Assembly: GCA_013397845.1 (NCBI GenBank)
Contig: VZTG01010637.1
Location: 207,796-271,795, forward strand
Length of the DNA: 64,000 nt
Source of the DNA: Melanocharis versteri
Taxonomy: Eukaryota; Chordata; Aves; Passeriformes; Melanocharitidae
Direction of reading: 5' to 3'
Shown: positions 40,811-56,465 of the stretch, piece after piece
How positions within the stretch are numbered: the first letter of the stretch is position 1
How the letters are laid out: each line of letters begins with the position of its first letter
Position numbers and translations under genes: made by a program
Notes under the pieces: model-generated
Databases searched by the model: none
What the model was told of the DNA's origin: nothing
The model's input: only the letters and a program-made list of their open reading frames with translations

Positions 40811-43800
40811 TGTATATGTACATCAAATCACATACACACTGCATACATTGTTCAGACTCCAATTATTTAGAGACTGTACAGAAATCAAGTCTACCACATG
40901 CATTTATTACTGTGCTATGACTAAAAGATTTCAAGTGCTGTAGAGCTTATATAAAATGGCCAAAACCACTCAACTCATCCCACACACAAAAAGAAACACA
41001 GATTTTCTGGAAGATGGCAGCAATCACGCAAAATGTTTGCATTTCACTTGTAGAAATGGAAAGTAAAGAACAAGCCCTCTCAGTAACCAGCATCACAGAG
41101 TCTTTGGATGCAATTAGTTGCAGAATTTCCTCCACCCAAAACAAGTCTGTAAAGTCTTAAAAGCTAATACAAAATTTGCTCAACCCATGAAAAGCCTTGA
41201 AAGTTTTAAAACATAACACACATTTTTGTATTCTGTATTTTATCCTCCTGAAAAGGCTACATTAACACAAACTGGGACGGGAGTTTAAATTAAAAGGCAC
41301 AATAACCACTAAAAGACAGCTGCCTCTGCAATAGAAGAGGTATACTTTTGCTAAGTAACTCACTGAATTATAGTAAAAAAAATATTTACAGCACTGAAAA
41401 GAGAACTTTTGGATTCTCAATAGACTTTGGAAGAGAAGAGGTTGCTTTCTGCCAAACAGCTTACTAGTGCTGATGAAAGCCTACAATACAAAATCTTTTC
41501 AAGGTCATGCATTTTGAAACAACAAAAACTGGTTAAATTAGCTGTTTACTGCCAACTTAATTCCAAACAATTCAAATTTTATATCTGCAAGCTTAAACTT
41601 AGGCCTTAAAATATTTAAAGGAAAATAAATGTACCTCCAACAACTAAGTGAATTGCTAATGCTGAGTCTGTTTTTTTCCTAATTCAAGTCCAGATTTGAT
41701 TATTCATACTCTAACAGTTGAGCTACAGTAGCAGAATGAAAAATAGACACTACCAAATCCACACAACATGTAGACTAGATTTCAATAAAATCAGACATAC
41801 CATAAAATCACACTGAAGGTTCTAGAAATCTCATGTACCAAGGGTCAATAACAGGAGTTAAATGGTGTTACAGCCTTTTAAATGAGACAGAACACAAAAA
41901 ACCTTCTCCACAGCTTGGCTGTCTGCAAAAAGCTCTCAACATTTCAACAAAAGAAAATATTCTTGAAAACACAGTCAGTCCTACAATGAGAAAAAATCAA
42001 TGTAAAACAAAGAGCTAAGGAATTACTGCAGTAAAGTACTTTTTTCTTGACACAGACTCATGCTGGAAATCAGAGGGAGCTACAGAGATGAGTGCCTGAG
42101 CTGCAGAAGCATTCTTACAGTCCTGCAAATGCTTGCATTGCTATAAAATGTGCAGGACAGTTACTTGGATGTCTTACTTCCAGAATGTTCTTTGTGCAGC
42201 ATCCTGGTTAACATTGCTCCATATCGAGTACCTTCACAGTACCTCAAAGACAAAAAATCCCAGAAACGCTCTGGCCAGTGTGAGCAATTTTCTTACTAAC
42301 TGACATGGCTCAAATCCCAAATACCCTGTAGATAACTTAGAAAAAAAAATTAATTACTGACCTAAAGTCTTTCCCATAGAAAATACAGCCAGGGAGAAAG
42401 CATCACAAGGAAAAAAAATACAGGAGATGTCTGTATGTGTCCAGCAATGCCTGTTAAAAAAAATATTCTATTAAAGAAAATGTCTTTTCCATTGTGCTGC
42501 CTGGCAACTTGCCTAATTACTGTGGTAAAAAAGAAGAATGGATGAAAAATGATCCTGCACAGCTTGTAACTCTCTATAAGCTCTTTCTAACTTGAAAATT
42601 TTATTTGGTCTAAACAAATATTAATTTCACTGCTTAAAAATGTCTAGGATTGCTGAGAGGTTAACAAGATATACTTTAAGCAATATTATAATATATTTTA
42701 TTATAGCAAGACAGTAATTACATTTTATTAATAAAAAAACCAGTAAATCTAAAGTTTTTATGGGCTTATTCCCCTGTAGAACCACAGTAATTTTGTAATA
42801 ATTATCTCAAACTCTCTACCCAAATAAAATTCGAAGTGGAAATTGCTTCATATCCATCTCGCACAGTGTTTGGTTCTGATGCCAAAAAAACTGATTTAAG
42901 GCACTAACTAACCAATTTAATTTTCCACTCTGCATATTATGGTTTTTGGGAGGGGGGTGTTTAATTAAAAGACAGACTCTCAAAAGCTTCTAACTCTCTA
43001 CTGCACTTCTTCCTTCTTGGTCTGAACATGCTGCTATGTTCATTCAAAAGATTATCTGATGATTTGAGCATCCAGTGAGTTCTACAATTTAATACTAAAT
43101 CTATTTAACAGATGGTTCAAACTGGGGTCTTAAATGTTTTAGCCATCATAGAGCAAAGCAGTGAGCAGAAGAAAAATGATGGTATAACCCTGCAAGCACC
43201 TCCACAGAATTTAACAGCCCTTTAAAGTTCCCAGTTACGTTTAACAGCAGGCAGGCAACCAAGTATGGAAGTCCCTGAAGTGGAACAGGTAATTCTGACA
43301 TCAATCTAGCAACTCTGGCATCAGACTCTTTTTCCTTTCCTTCTCCTTAAAGTGAGAGGATAGATAACAGAAGCTACATATATTTCCATCAGAACTTCTG
43401 ATATAAACTTGAGATGTAATGACAAAATTGACAGCTTTACTTAAAGGAATTCTCCTTGAGGGCTGTTTCGGGATATCAAGTTGAACTTGTCTCTTCCATT
43501 GCTGGGGAAGAACGATGCATAACAGCAGTGCTGAAACTACACTTGCTCTGTATCCTGTCTGCATTCTATTTTATTAATTCTGTCAATGAGAAACAGATGC
43601 TATGTTTGATTTTCTCCTGACAGCAGTTCAGTGGGGGAAAGCAACAAGCTGGAAGACAGTTCAAGAATGTTTAATTGCTTTACAAAATGGGACACTAAAG
43701 GACTCAACCTGAGCACACAGTTGCAGATAAACAAAACACCTATCAATTTCAATGAGTTTAGGGCTGTTCCCGAAATCATTCTATTACACTGCACAGTGAC

Positions 43801-46800
43801 AATACAGTGACACACAACAGACATGAGGAGCATTACTGCCACTGTGTCCACCTCCCAAATGTCAGCTATAAAATCAGCAAAGTACCTGCTGAGGGCGACG
43901 TGCTCTCATTGGCAAGAACCATCCATAGCAAACCAACAACTAGGTGGATTTCTCCTTGCTCCCAGGTTTCAGGAGCATGCCTTTCCCCCCATTTTTAGTT
44001 GCTATCTATAATAGGTTTATACAGATTAGCTGCATTAGTGTCGTGTCCCTGATAAGCTGTGATGCTGGCTGGATAATCATCTTCTCCCTCCTTTCCATGA
44101 CCCTTCTACAGTATGAGTTGTTCTTGGGTTTGTTTTGTTCTTTTTAAACTGCCCCACTCCCTGACCTTACAGGCCTATTGATCTCTCAGCTTTTCAGGAG
44201 ACAGCTGTAGAATGTGTAGCAGGCCGTTAGTTGTCTTGCTTCTTGCCTTAAGAAATTGATGATTCTGTTACTGACTAAATCAAGCATAATCAGGTACATA
44301 ATTCCCATCTTGTAGCTTTCAGCGACCATTACCAGATTTTAAAGGCTACACAGTTAAATCAGTGGCTCTGTTTATTATATCCAGAACCGGTGTTGAATTA
44401 GAAGCAAACACAAAAATCGAATTACTCTGGTCACTATGGGTAGATTTCCTTACCTTGCTCTTCCCCAATATTCAGGTCAAACCTGGTTTTACCAGTCAGT
44501 ATTAGTCAATTTGAGAGAAAGAACAGATAACATTAAAAACTTTCCCACCATTCATAACTGTAGATTACTAAGGAAAAGAGTATTGACTTGTGGAATAATC
44601 ACCTTCTATACCAGACCATGCTTGTGAATTTTGGAAAGCCCAAGAGCAGGACAGAGAGCAGAATCAAGCAGACATTGTGCTGTTCTTCCTATCTTATAAG
44701 TAATTTCTGAGGTGAAGAACACAAAAAGCCAACTATTGAAAGGAGCTCCCTCACTACTACAAACCATAGTGGAAGAACCACAGTGTGAACTACAGACATT
44801 TAATTGCAGAGATAAAATTATTCTGTATGGCTGTTGGGAGGGTTCAGTGTCATCTAGGAGATATGAGCGCTCTCTGTTCTTGCTGAATATAATTTTGTAC
44901 AAAATAGCAGTGGAAAGGATTTTCCTCATTAACGAGCCATGATGGGGGGAAGAATGAAACTTAAGCCAGCTAATTTTTCCAGGATCATAATGTTCTTCAT
45001 TTTTAGGTCATTTGAGTTCCATATTAATTCTAGAAAGATGGAGACTTTGCAATCCCCCAGCTCCCTCTCTCATTACATATGTAATTGTAAGAGCTACCCT
45101 GCTGTAATAAAACATTAATCTCTGTACTTCTTATTATGGCATCGCAGACCCATCGTGATGGATGACCGTGTGTCAGAGCACATTTCCACAGTACACCATA
45201 ATATCACTGAGTCATCATTTGGAATATGAAAGCACAAGCCCAAAGCCTTAGCTAGACTGCACATTCTTGTTTGTTTTTAACCTACACCAAAGTAGCTTTG
45301 AGCCATATCATTGACAGAAATACCTAACACTTTATTTAGGCTTAGTCATACCTAATTGAATAATTCTGCATATATATAAAGAACTGTAACTGTCTTCTGA
45401 AATGTGCCTTCCTTGCAGTGTTAAAGGCAAAATTCATTATTTCCAGGAACAGTAGTACAAAACACGGGCACAAACACTATGCAGATTTAAACGAAAAAGA
45501 CTGGAGAGATACTACTTCATTGCAGTTGATGTGACAGTACTTGCTTTGTAAGCAGTAATGACAGAAATGAGTACACTTCTTAACTACTCTGAAGATTTAT
45601 CAATGCAGTTTATTTAAACTGCAGACCTGCTGAAAAAAAACATGGCACCTGTCTTCACACAGTGTTAAAATATTAATTTCCAATGTGGATTTTTACTTCT
45701 TTTTCATGTTTTGTTGCCCAGGATAGCCACAGTCTACCAATATATCTGAAAGATAAATTTACCTATTGACAATAGATACTTACAATTGGTTTTGATTAAA
45801 ATAAAAATTAAAATAAAAACCCTAACAAACAAACAAAAATATCTAAAATTTAACCTATGTTATGTATTTAATTGCATATGCCCAATCCATACAAGTACAC
45901 ATAAACTACAAAGACAGAATGTGCCAATCTCCCACAACTCTGAAAAGAGAAAACAAATTGCAAAATCATGCCATCTTACTTGTTGATTCTTATAAAAAGG
46001 AAGGTTTACAGTGGGAAATCCCCAACTTTACATCAAAACAGTCACAATCAACCTCACGTTAGTATCAATGGGATGGTGCTGCTTTGCCAGTCTACATAAC
46101 TAGATTATACATGTATACCCTTTACAGTATATTTTCCCTTCACCCTATTTAATGTGAAATGTTGAGTTTCACTTACCCTTCACTGTGTCCTCTGCTATAG
46201 AACAACACTAATATTAGTTAAAATTTTTAAAAGTATTGGAATTTTTAAGTATGTAACATTTTTAGTGCTTATCAAAACTGGGTTATATATGAAGTTGGTT
46301 TACTTTCTCTTGGATTAAGGCAAAAGAAATACATGGTAAGACATTAATTGTAGACATATAAGCAGGACACAGGAATAGCAAACTAATTATTTCTTACCAT
46401 CATTCCATAAAAGCTTGGTATTCATCATTCTAATGGTCTTTAAGGATTGAAAAAACACTGATTTCCATAATATTTTACTCTTCCTATCACAGTTCACCCG
46501 AACAAACAAGGGAGAAGGCAGGAGTAGCCTTTTGTAAACTACAACTTCTATTTGTATCAGACGTCTGCTTTGGTTTTTAAGTAACACTACAATGCTCCCT
46601 TTCCCTAGATATGTTGTTTGTTCCTATTTTCTTTGAGTTCTGATTATTTAAATTAATTGTTGCCTTTAGCAAAAGCATCAGGCTTCACAACACATCAACA
46701 TCCACCTGACATCAAGAAGGAGTAAATACAGACAGCCATTGGCCAACTGCTCCCCTTTTCAAATGAAAGTAATGTAAAGTGCCTGTGATAAATTGAGCAC

Positions 46801-49800
46801 AGTCTTCCAGGTGCCGCAAGTCCCTGTGAGGAGCTGGCACTCATTTAGCTGGGCTGTGAATTAGCAACTGCATCTCTTACAAGCAATTAGGTGTGGACAA
46901 AACCTATTCTAAACAAAACTGTTCTATGTTTGAGCATACTGAGTTTCAACACCATCTGAAGTGATAAAAGACACAGCCAAGCATGTTGTGCTCTTCTTTG
47001 CTTTCAAATATATCCAAGAAGTGTTCTGGGCATAGCAGGGAAGACTGCTCTGACCTCTGCAAAGCAACTATTTTTACTCTGACTCACAAAGTTGAAATAC
47101 ACTTCTCACAGAAGTGCTCATGTCTTTCCACTGAAAAAGGAAAAAAAGCCCAAAAAAGTGCAGAGGATTAGCTCAGACACTGTGCACACAACAGTTTTAT
47201 GCTGTAGTTGCACAAAGCTACACAAGCTGGCAACTTCTCACAGAAATGTAACCTGTATGTTTCCCTTGGCCTTTGAAACTACTTCGAATTATTCTATTTT
47301 GAACTTTCTTCCAGAACACCTGTTTCTTTGTCCTTGTTCTCTTGAAGATATCAGCAGAAAAGGTCACTAGTACTGATAAATCCATGCCAGTTTAAAAATT
47401 CAGCTCTAATTAAACTGCAGAAAAACACAGTCATGAACAGAAAAACACCTGGGTAGCTAAAGAACCTCTTTATATTTTCAGAAAGTACTGGCAGTTAAGA
47501 ATATTCAAAGACAACAGTTTTCCTATGGGGAGGCAGTGCAAGGCCTCACAGAACTCAAACACCTAAACCCAAAGCTAACCACTGTGTGCACTATCATCTA
47601 TATATCAGCACATTTCTCAGGGATAATTTGTAAGCATTTCTAAAGGCAGAAGGAAGCAAGATTTCAACATGACACACAGAGAAAATATGAAGGAATATCA
47701 GGAAAAGAATCCAGATATCCCAGTCCCTAAATATCACAATCAGTACATTAAGCCTATTTAGCGTTTTTGAAGAACAACAGCTTAACATAAAGGCAGTTTA
47801 AATTAAGTAAATTTCACTCCTCCAACATTTAATTAAAATAAAATTTCACATTTTTTTTATAACAAGGAGTAATAGTATGAATGAAATTCCATGCACAAGA
47901 GGTAAAAAAAAAGATATTATTTTGCCTTTGTCTGAAAAACAACAGATTTTTTCAGAAGTCAGATTTACAGCAAAGGAAAACAAAGAATTGTGAAGTTAAC
48001 AATGGAGCAGAACTAATTTCTGAAACCAGCCAAATCTTTCAAACAGGATTTACTAAAGAAAAGAAAGCACACTACACAGAATGCCATCTCAAATAGGGAT
48101 TAGAAATAGGAAACTCATGTAAATTCTACTTTTCTGTAGAGATTGAACAGTAACTATAAATCTGCCAGTTCTATGAAATGTCACTATTAAAGGTATAAAG
48201 CATTAAGGAGAAGTATTCCTCTGGTGATGTGACACATGAAAACCTTTGCATTTCTGATTCTAAAACAATACACTGAAGACATTAGAATCAATAAGGACAG
48301 TTGTAATGTTATCTATATTTTTTTCTTTTTCAGCGCTGAGCAGTAAAGAAGGAAGAATACATTGGTCATTATTAATAAAGAGAAATTCAGGAAAGTAAAA
48401 TATTGGTAAATTTTGACACAGTTATAAGTGAATTTCTACTATTCAGGAACAAAAAAAATCTCTACTACAAAGTGAACATGCCTCATTTCCCCATGTATTC
48501 TGTTCCCCCCCTAGAGTGTTTGCTATTCTCTTGAAATGTTTCTGAGAAAAATATGAAAGATTTGTCATACAAAGAGTAGTTCCACAGACATTTCAAAGAA
48601 CACCATAATCTTAATAGTCCACAAATACAGTTTAGCAACAAACACTTTTACAGCTATTTACAACCTTTAACTTTTTGCAAATTCCTCTGGTTCTGAAAGT
48701 TGGAGTGCAACACCAGCTTTTTTGCAGGTTTTTATTGGCTGACTACTTGACTTCAAAAGCAAAAGGCAGATTTAGGTCAGACATTAATTTATTGTTTCCT
48801 TTATTTAAAACTTCATATAAAAAAATCATCAAAATAGTCCGGGAGAGAAAAACCTAGTTAAAAGAAACTCTATTTTTGAATCCAGATCTGTGATAAACAA
48901 GTTGCATATGGCAAAGCAAATAATGCCTGCACACTTAAGTAACTGAGAACCAGCAGCTCCTCTTATCCATCAGGTGCACTTCCTCCAGTTTCAGACTTGC
49001 ATCAAACCTTGAAATCAGAATCTTCTTACTTCTAAATCAGTACTATCACCCCAAAGGACTCTACACTATTTTTGTGCCAGTAACCAGATACTGTTTGCTG
49101 CCAAACACTAGCAAAATAAGCACTGACCAGCACAAGCCACATCATAACCGGCTCTATCTTCAGGCAAAAAATATTTGCAGTCCCCACTGGAGCCCAGCTA
49201 TGTCAGGAAAAGAGAATCACTGCATACAAGCCTTAGAAACATGCAGCCATCACTAGAGTACTTCCTAACAGCAAAGAAAAACATAACACAGTAAGTGATC
49301 AGGGCTCTTCGTTTGAGTTTCTCATCCCCTCCCTGTTGCAAGAAGTGCCAGGGACTCCTGAGTGACTTAAGTTTTGGAAGTTTATTTCCAGTGAAAACTG
49401 TAATTGGGGAAAATATCTATTATGCAAAATGCAACCAGGTCACAGTTACACCCAAGAAGAAATGAAATTACTTGTTGTCAATATTTTCCAGAGCCCCAGA
49501 AAGCAACCTATTGACATTATGTCCACTTATTAGGACCCAAATCCCCTTTATTTTATCATAACTTATTCAGACAACACCACTGGAACACAATGACAAGACA
49601 ATGGGATAAAGTTTCTATTTGCTAAATAGGCCAGATTGCTTCTTCTACCAAAGTCTTAATAGAACACAGATTCTTCCAGTCAGATCATCCTGTAATAGTC
49701 ATTCCTTGGAGATATGCTCTGCAAGGACGAGGAACAACAACAAACAAAAACACTCATGTGCAGGTTACCATTTATTCCTGCTTTACTAAAAAGAAGTATT

Positions 49801-52189
49801 AAGAGTAGCATTTTGCAACAGCCAAATTTGGAAAAACTTGTACAAACAGTAAAATATTTTCTTGCTCCAAAAAAATCTATGCACAGAATTCAGCTCGTAT
49901 ATGTGCTTCTGAAATTTCCAAGAAGTGTCAAAATTTGTTTCAATCACACGTGGCAGTGGAATATCAGCACAGTTTCATTTTCCTGTTGACACATTCTGTG
50001 GGCAGAGTTTAGGATAGCTGTGGCATGAAGAACAATCAAAACAGTCACCAATTTCCCATGCAATACAGAAAAAAAGTTTAACATTCTTTTTAATTTAATG
50101 CTGATCTAATTGACTTTAGATTAACAACTCCTAACATAGTTGGAGTTAGGAATTTTTTCATCTAAGGTTCTAGCACATTACAGGGATCTTAATTCTCTTA
50201 AAATAAAATATAGTCAGGGACTTTATTCCCCATGGCTAAGGAGATGAGCTGGAAATCTGTGCTGAGTAGGCCCTAAAGATAATGACAGGTGATACAAAGA
50301 GAAAAATTAAGAGAAAAATTTTTAAAATCCACGTCACTTATTTGGGGCTTTAAAGTATAACTTTGTTCTTAAAAATTTCATCAAGCCAACAACACTGGAG
50401 AAGTATACATTTCTTAGAAATTTTAATCTACCTACCTGTAGTTACTCCCGTCTAGGAGATCAGTAGGAATTCCTCTCTGTTGATCACAGTTTATTCAAGT
50501 CACCCATTAGCAACTTAAGCTTTGGAAGTTATGAATAATAGTTCTGTACAGTCTCAAAGAGCTAATAGTACTTTTGGCCAAAGGATTAGTTAATATTTTA
50601 TAAGGAACATAACACAAATAAAAATAAATATCACCTTTTACGCCTTGAATTACTAAAAGCTACAAGGATTCACATCGTATTTTTCGAAGTAATAGAGCAA
50701 AAGACTGATGCTCATAGCTCCATTAGAAACATTTATATGCAAAACACTGCTTTTTCCAATCATGAATTTCTTTTAAGATTCATTATTGCCCTATAGCACA
50801 TTTGTCTGAAAAGAGACTCTGGGGAGATGACACTTTCTTTGGTTAGCATTGTTGTAGCTGACAGAATGCATAAAAGGCAAACTGCTTTTTCTCCAGCTTT
50901 CAGCCTGAGCCAATCAAGTGCTGAAATTCTCAGCCTCTTCTCATCTTGAATTCTCGATTTTGAAGTTTACAGAATAATTGCAGCTTTCCAGCAGAATCAT
51001 TTTGTCACATAGACCATTCTACCTCACATAAATGCTACTGGTGCCCTAAATACCATTGATAAAAAAATCTTGATCTTTGCATTGTAGACATGTCAGCCTG
51101 ATTAAAAATCATTGCATGTTCTTAGAATTAATGCACATTTCATTATGAAGAAATGACCCCTGAAGGCACCCCACACTTACCTTCCTATGGAAAAATAATT
51201 CATAACTGGAAACACTTTTTTTTTCTTCTCTCTTGAGGTGGTATTATAGGCCCTTGCCTGGATTTCTGGGCCCTGCTGTGTTAAACACTTGTACAAAAAG
51301 CCAGTCTCTGTTCTGAAGAGCTTACAGAATATTTCTTTTTATTTTTAGAAAACTGAACAGAGTGACAGGAAAATACAAGTGAACATCATGATAAGCACTG
51401 TTTAATCACTGTAAAGTCTTCACAGGTATCACAACAAATAAGAGTTTCAAAGGGATGGACTTGAAAGGAAGAAAAGTGACCTCAAGAAATATTTAGAAGC
51501 AGCTTCTTCTGAACACAAGGAAAGGTAAAACAAAAGAGGCTTGTTAGAAAGCTTGATAAATAAGCCACCAAGGCTGTTTGCTCATCTGTACTTCAGAATA
51601 AAAACTAAAAGCAAATGACACAATAGATAAGCCAGAGCAGACCACAGCTAAGCATCTGGCAAGATCCTGTCCCTCGTGTGCTTAAGAGGCAAGCAGGAGA
51701 ACCATGCAGCGTGGCTAACTCAAGAGCCAAGCCAATGACCTTAGCAGCAGAGTTCTGCATTGATGTCAACTGCACAAAATTGGATTCAAGGTTCTCAGAG
51801 GAGGAGGCTCTTCTCAGAGTGTGGGAGAAGTCTGGAACTTGGAAAGCTTTTTCGGTGGTACTGTTTCTGGTTTTGCTCCAGTTCAATGCAAGATAAGTTC
51901 TTAAAGGCAACAGCATTTAACATCAACCAATAGTTCAATACTTTAAAAAAACCCAAGGATTTATTTCATTAACAGGCACTTCAAGCTACACCTATACTGT
52001 CTCTTCACTCTGGATCATCAGGTCTTATAAAAGCCCCATGAGTTGAGAAGCCACCTAGAAAATAAAGGTCTAATAAGGTCAAGACAATGTAAGTACCAGA
52101 AAGATACTTCATAATTTCCTGGGACAGAAAAAAAGCCAGAGTTGAACAGGTAGTATAATCTGGCCCAGATCTGCAAACGAGAGGCACCT

Positions 52190-52460
52190 GAGCTGGCATG
52201 AATTGAAGCCAGTGCAGCCACGTGGTGTGGCTCTGTTCGTGGGGACACGACAGAGCACCAACTGCAGCACCAGGGGAAGCTCACAGCCCCTGCCTCTCCA
52301 CAGGCTCTTCCACCTTGCTGCCAGTGTGACTCACCCCGAGCGACAGCCAGCTCAGCAATTCTGCACTGCACTCCGCTGCTCGGTTATGCACCAACAGCCA
52401 GCCATGCTCACCATGCAGCCATCTGGCTCCCTTTTCCAGGCCCCCACTGAAAACATTTCT
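52190..52460. other. GC-rich patch in the SMPD3 intron
   Basis: About 270 bp with raised GC content and several CG dinucleotides, open on both strands for about 80-117 codons. There is no recognisable protein and no clear promoter motif. It may be a regulatory element or a remnant of an exon or transposon. Confidence 0.4.
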
Positions 52461-55400
52461 GACATCACCACTGTCTCCATAGCACCCAAAAAACTTCAGT
52501 AATTTTTTTCCAGAAAGCAAACCAGAGCAGAAAGCTGGACAAATTTAAATGCAAGATGACATTTAATAATTTAATAATCTATTCCAAACGGCAAGAAGTA
52601 ACTAAACTATGTGGAAGACCATTTTTCATCTGTTCACAGAACTTTTGACTTGGCCACTGTGAACCCGTACCAAAAAGGACTGGTTTACACTTTCTCCTGC
52701 CTGCTATGTGTGTTTTCATGGTATCTTTTGCACTTGTCACTGGCACCTCAAGCAGCTCTGCAGAGTTAACTAAACCAAGGAATTGATGCAGCTAAAAACT
52801 GTGTAGCAGCACTGATTTTCATCACCTTGAAACTGAGCATGGGTCTGCATGCCCAAAGTACTGCATAGCACCACAGCACACCACACTGCAGATGACTACT
52901 TCAGAGTCTTTATGTGACTACTTGTAGATAAATCGGTAGAAGGACAAAAACAGAATCTAAATGAAACCCACTATTACTTGCTACTCTGCCATTTGACAGC
53001 CTCACTATTCATATTCCACTGGATGCCTTCCTCTGTCAGAGGACCTCAACTTTCAGATACATCCTCTGAAAAGAATGTGCAGCTTTTGCCTCCGCTTCTA
53101 CTAGTTTTCTTAGATTTCACTTTTTGCTGTACCAGAAGTTGTTTCCTTGCTGCTCAGGTTTATTCCATTTTCTCTGGCCACCAGTCCTCTGTGGGTCTGT
53201 TCCTCCTTGAGAATGAAAATATGCATCCATTTGAAGTAGTATTAAACTATTCAATACAATGTAACTTACATGGACTCTGCCTCCTTATTATCCTGCTGCT
53301 TCCTCTCAAGCCTTCAGTTCACTGCAGCATATTCAGAACAGCCTCAATAAAGTGATCCTACAGCAGGTGCAGTTTCTCTAAAAATGTATCCTGTAGGATC
53401 TCATGACATTCACTCTCAAAATTCTACTCACACAGGAGAAAGGACATTTTGGAAAGGCAGACAAAGTTTTTAATATCTTAAATCACATAATACAATTAAA
53501 TTGATTAAATAACAATGCTAGTAAATATGTGTGTTTTCTAGAGTACATTTGACACCAAATATTTTTTTCAAAACTGAAAGAACATTAACCACTAAAGCAG
53601 ACAATTTCATTCTATATTAGATTATTTTAAACTGTAGCTTAGACATTACTCTCACAAGTTAAATAAATATTAGGATGCCAAACTGCTTGACTTTGTTTCT
53701 GTACAAGTACTGTGCAGTACATAGAACTATAGAAATTGCAGATATCTGCACCCAAGACACATCCCAGTGACAGCACAGTAATGCTCAGCACAAGCCCTTC
53801 CTGGAGACTCTTTCAAAGTAGTCGCTTATGACAAACAGCCTTCTGGCAGATATCAGTCTAGTAGATTTTTTTTCCCTTTTGCCTCATGTAAAATTCTCAC
53901 TACACCGTTCTGGGTGTGTACCCTTCATTGCTAGGTCACTTCTCACCTTCATGCCTGTAATTGGAGAGTAATGATGCCATAATGGGCTCACAATGTCAGT
54001 GAGGTACAAGCTGAATCAAATTCAGTGTATTAACCTCGCCAAATTAAATTTTCATCTGCAGAAGGACATTCAAGGGGTACAGATGTAAAACCGAGCTAAG
54101 TTATCCACCCACTCCAAAAATGTGACAAAAGGATGCTCAGTCTTATAATAAGCACATCAAATATTCTTTGTCCAAAATAAGGCTTGTGACTTCTGTGAGA
54201 GTTCTTTAGCCTTGAGATTCTTTCATCACAAAGACTGAAGACACTAAAAAATTTGTAAAGAAAGAAAGCTTTTTAAAACATACCCTTGTCCAGCCTGTTT
54301 ATTTACCACTGTGACCCCGGTGTACATGCCACAAAAGACAGAGAGAAAGCACAGCGACCCAGTCACGTGCCTGGGAAAACAGCTTTGGGAACTACAGAGC
54401 AGGACAGGCTCTGCTTTGCCATTTCAGTGTACAAGTTCTACTTTTAAAAAACAAACTAACCACGAGATGGAAGATTAGCAACGGCTACATGGAATTGGTA
54501 TCAGTAGTATAGAATCTATATGGCACACTGACTGCAGAACACATTACATGTGTTTATTAGTGTGTACATGTGCAACAGTACAAGGACAACAAACTCCAGA
54601 ACTTTGTGCCCATGGGTAACAAGGAACACAAGAGCACTTCTCAAAGCCCAGCCAAAATCTTTAATATTAAACTTACTTGCAATTGACACCAACAAAGCAG
54701 AAAAATGACACAACATCACAGTTAAGTAGCAAGTAAACTACAACCTCCATTCAACCACCTAGACAAAATGAAAGCAAACTAGGACTGTACCTGGAGCTCA
54801 CAAAGCAGTGACTGTGTTTATGGGCAGCTCCCTTCATGGAAGTTTTTCAATCTCTACAATCACCATCTTATTTTAATTTATTAATTTTTTTAAAGCCTGG
54901 AATTCACTCCAGCTAGCACTGGCAAGCTAGAAATACCACGAAGCCTTAATCTCCAGTTCAATTTTATGAAAGCAGGTATCTCAACAACAGCTCATATCTT
55001 TTCCCTTATCACCTTTATGTGAATGTCTCTGAATCCTACTGCTCTGAGAGTTATCTACTCAAATGTAGCCATTTCCAGTTTATTTTCATTTGTTTATCAG
55101 AAGTTCACTCAGCTATTTTATATATGCAACACTAGCATGTAGACAAGTATCCCATACTTCCTGCATGAAAATTACAGTATTATTGTGTGCTTATCCTGGA
55201 TTATTGAAAGTCCTTATTTCATCTGTGCAAGCACAGCACAAAAGTAGTACAATGTGTGCAAAAATAAAGCTCTGTTTTGGTTTGTCTTTTCCCCTCAAAA
55301 GTCCACAGAAAATTATTGGTTTGTTTCTTCAGCTGCAACAATTAATAATTCATTCTTTAGACACAGTGATTTTTATGAGACCAGAGACAAGGCCAAAACA

Positions 55401-56441
55401 TTGCACAAATGGACACTAAATTAATTTAAAATAAAAGGAGTTATTCAAAAACTGAAATAGAAATCTTCTGCAGTAATCTGCAATAGTAAGTGACATAACT
55501 AGCCAGGAAGACCACATAAATCAGTATCACCACCCTGTAACAGCTCTGCCAGTAAAAAAGATGGCCAATGGCTGATTTAAATAAGTTTTTCTCCAACACA
55601 AAACATTTATTTTGTTCATACTGCTACTATTTTAACATAGGAGTCAACACTGCTAAATCAAACTCAGTGGGATTTACACTACTGATTACAGGGATAGACA
55701 ATCAAAATGTTTATCCCAGGCCCCAGGTCAGAAGGCAGCACAACTCTAGAAGCAGTGGTGTTATCTCAGAATTCACAATATTACTAACGACAGGTACAGT
55801 AAATTTTAATTAAAGCATTTTCCTCTTGTGGCTTTCCAAATGCATAGGACATTTTTGCACTCTTATAACTAGCATTTATAGCTTTCTTTCACAACAGCTT
55901 TTACTTTAAATAAACACATCCAGAACAGAAGTAGCAAAACCATACTTGTTTTCACTGTGAAATCCTAGAAAACTGTTTGGCAGCACATACCAAGTTACAA
56001 CCCTGCCTTACTCATACTCTGTGCTCTAGGTGGCAGATTTGGGGGACTGAACTGAGTGGGGGGTGCTGTACTGATTTTTTTTTTCTTGGAAGTGTTATTA
56101 CTGCCCTTACAGTATTCTAAGAATGTCATGCTTAGCTACAGAGACCAGATTTTCAACAAATCAGTTCAGTTAGGCACAAAATCAAAATGGACAAATCTTC
56201 ACGAGAGCTCAGAACAGTCAGTACTAACCTCTTTTGAAAATCTGCTCCAATTATAGATGCCAAGTACTTGAAAACCTGGCTCCAAGCTCTTAAAAATCCA
56301 TTTTCATATGTTCAAAACCAACACAGCAGTCACTAAAGGGACTCCTGACAGTGTTTTTCTACCAGGGGAGGAACAAGGCAAGAGACAACCTAGAACAGAC
56401 AGAGTAAATCTACTGAATAAATCTATTTTAAATCACAAGGC

Positions 56442-56465
56442 TTACTACTATTACTACTACATTTA
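56442..56465 (+). repeat. (TAC/TAT)n triplet microsatellite
   Basis: An imperfect run of TAC and TAT triplets, encoding a tyrosine run in one chance frame. Confidence 0.8.
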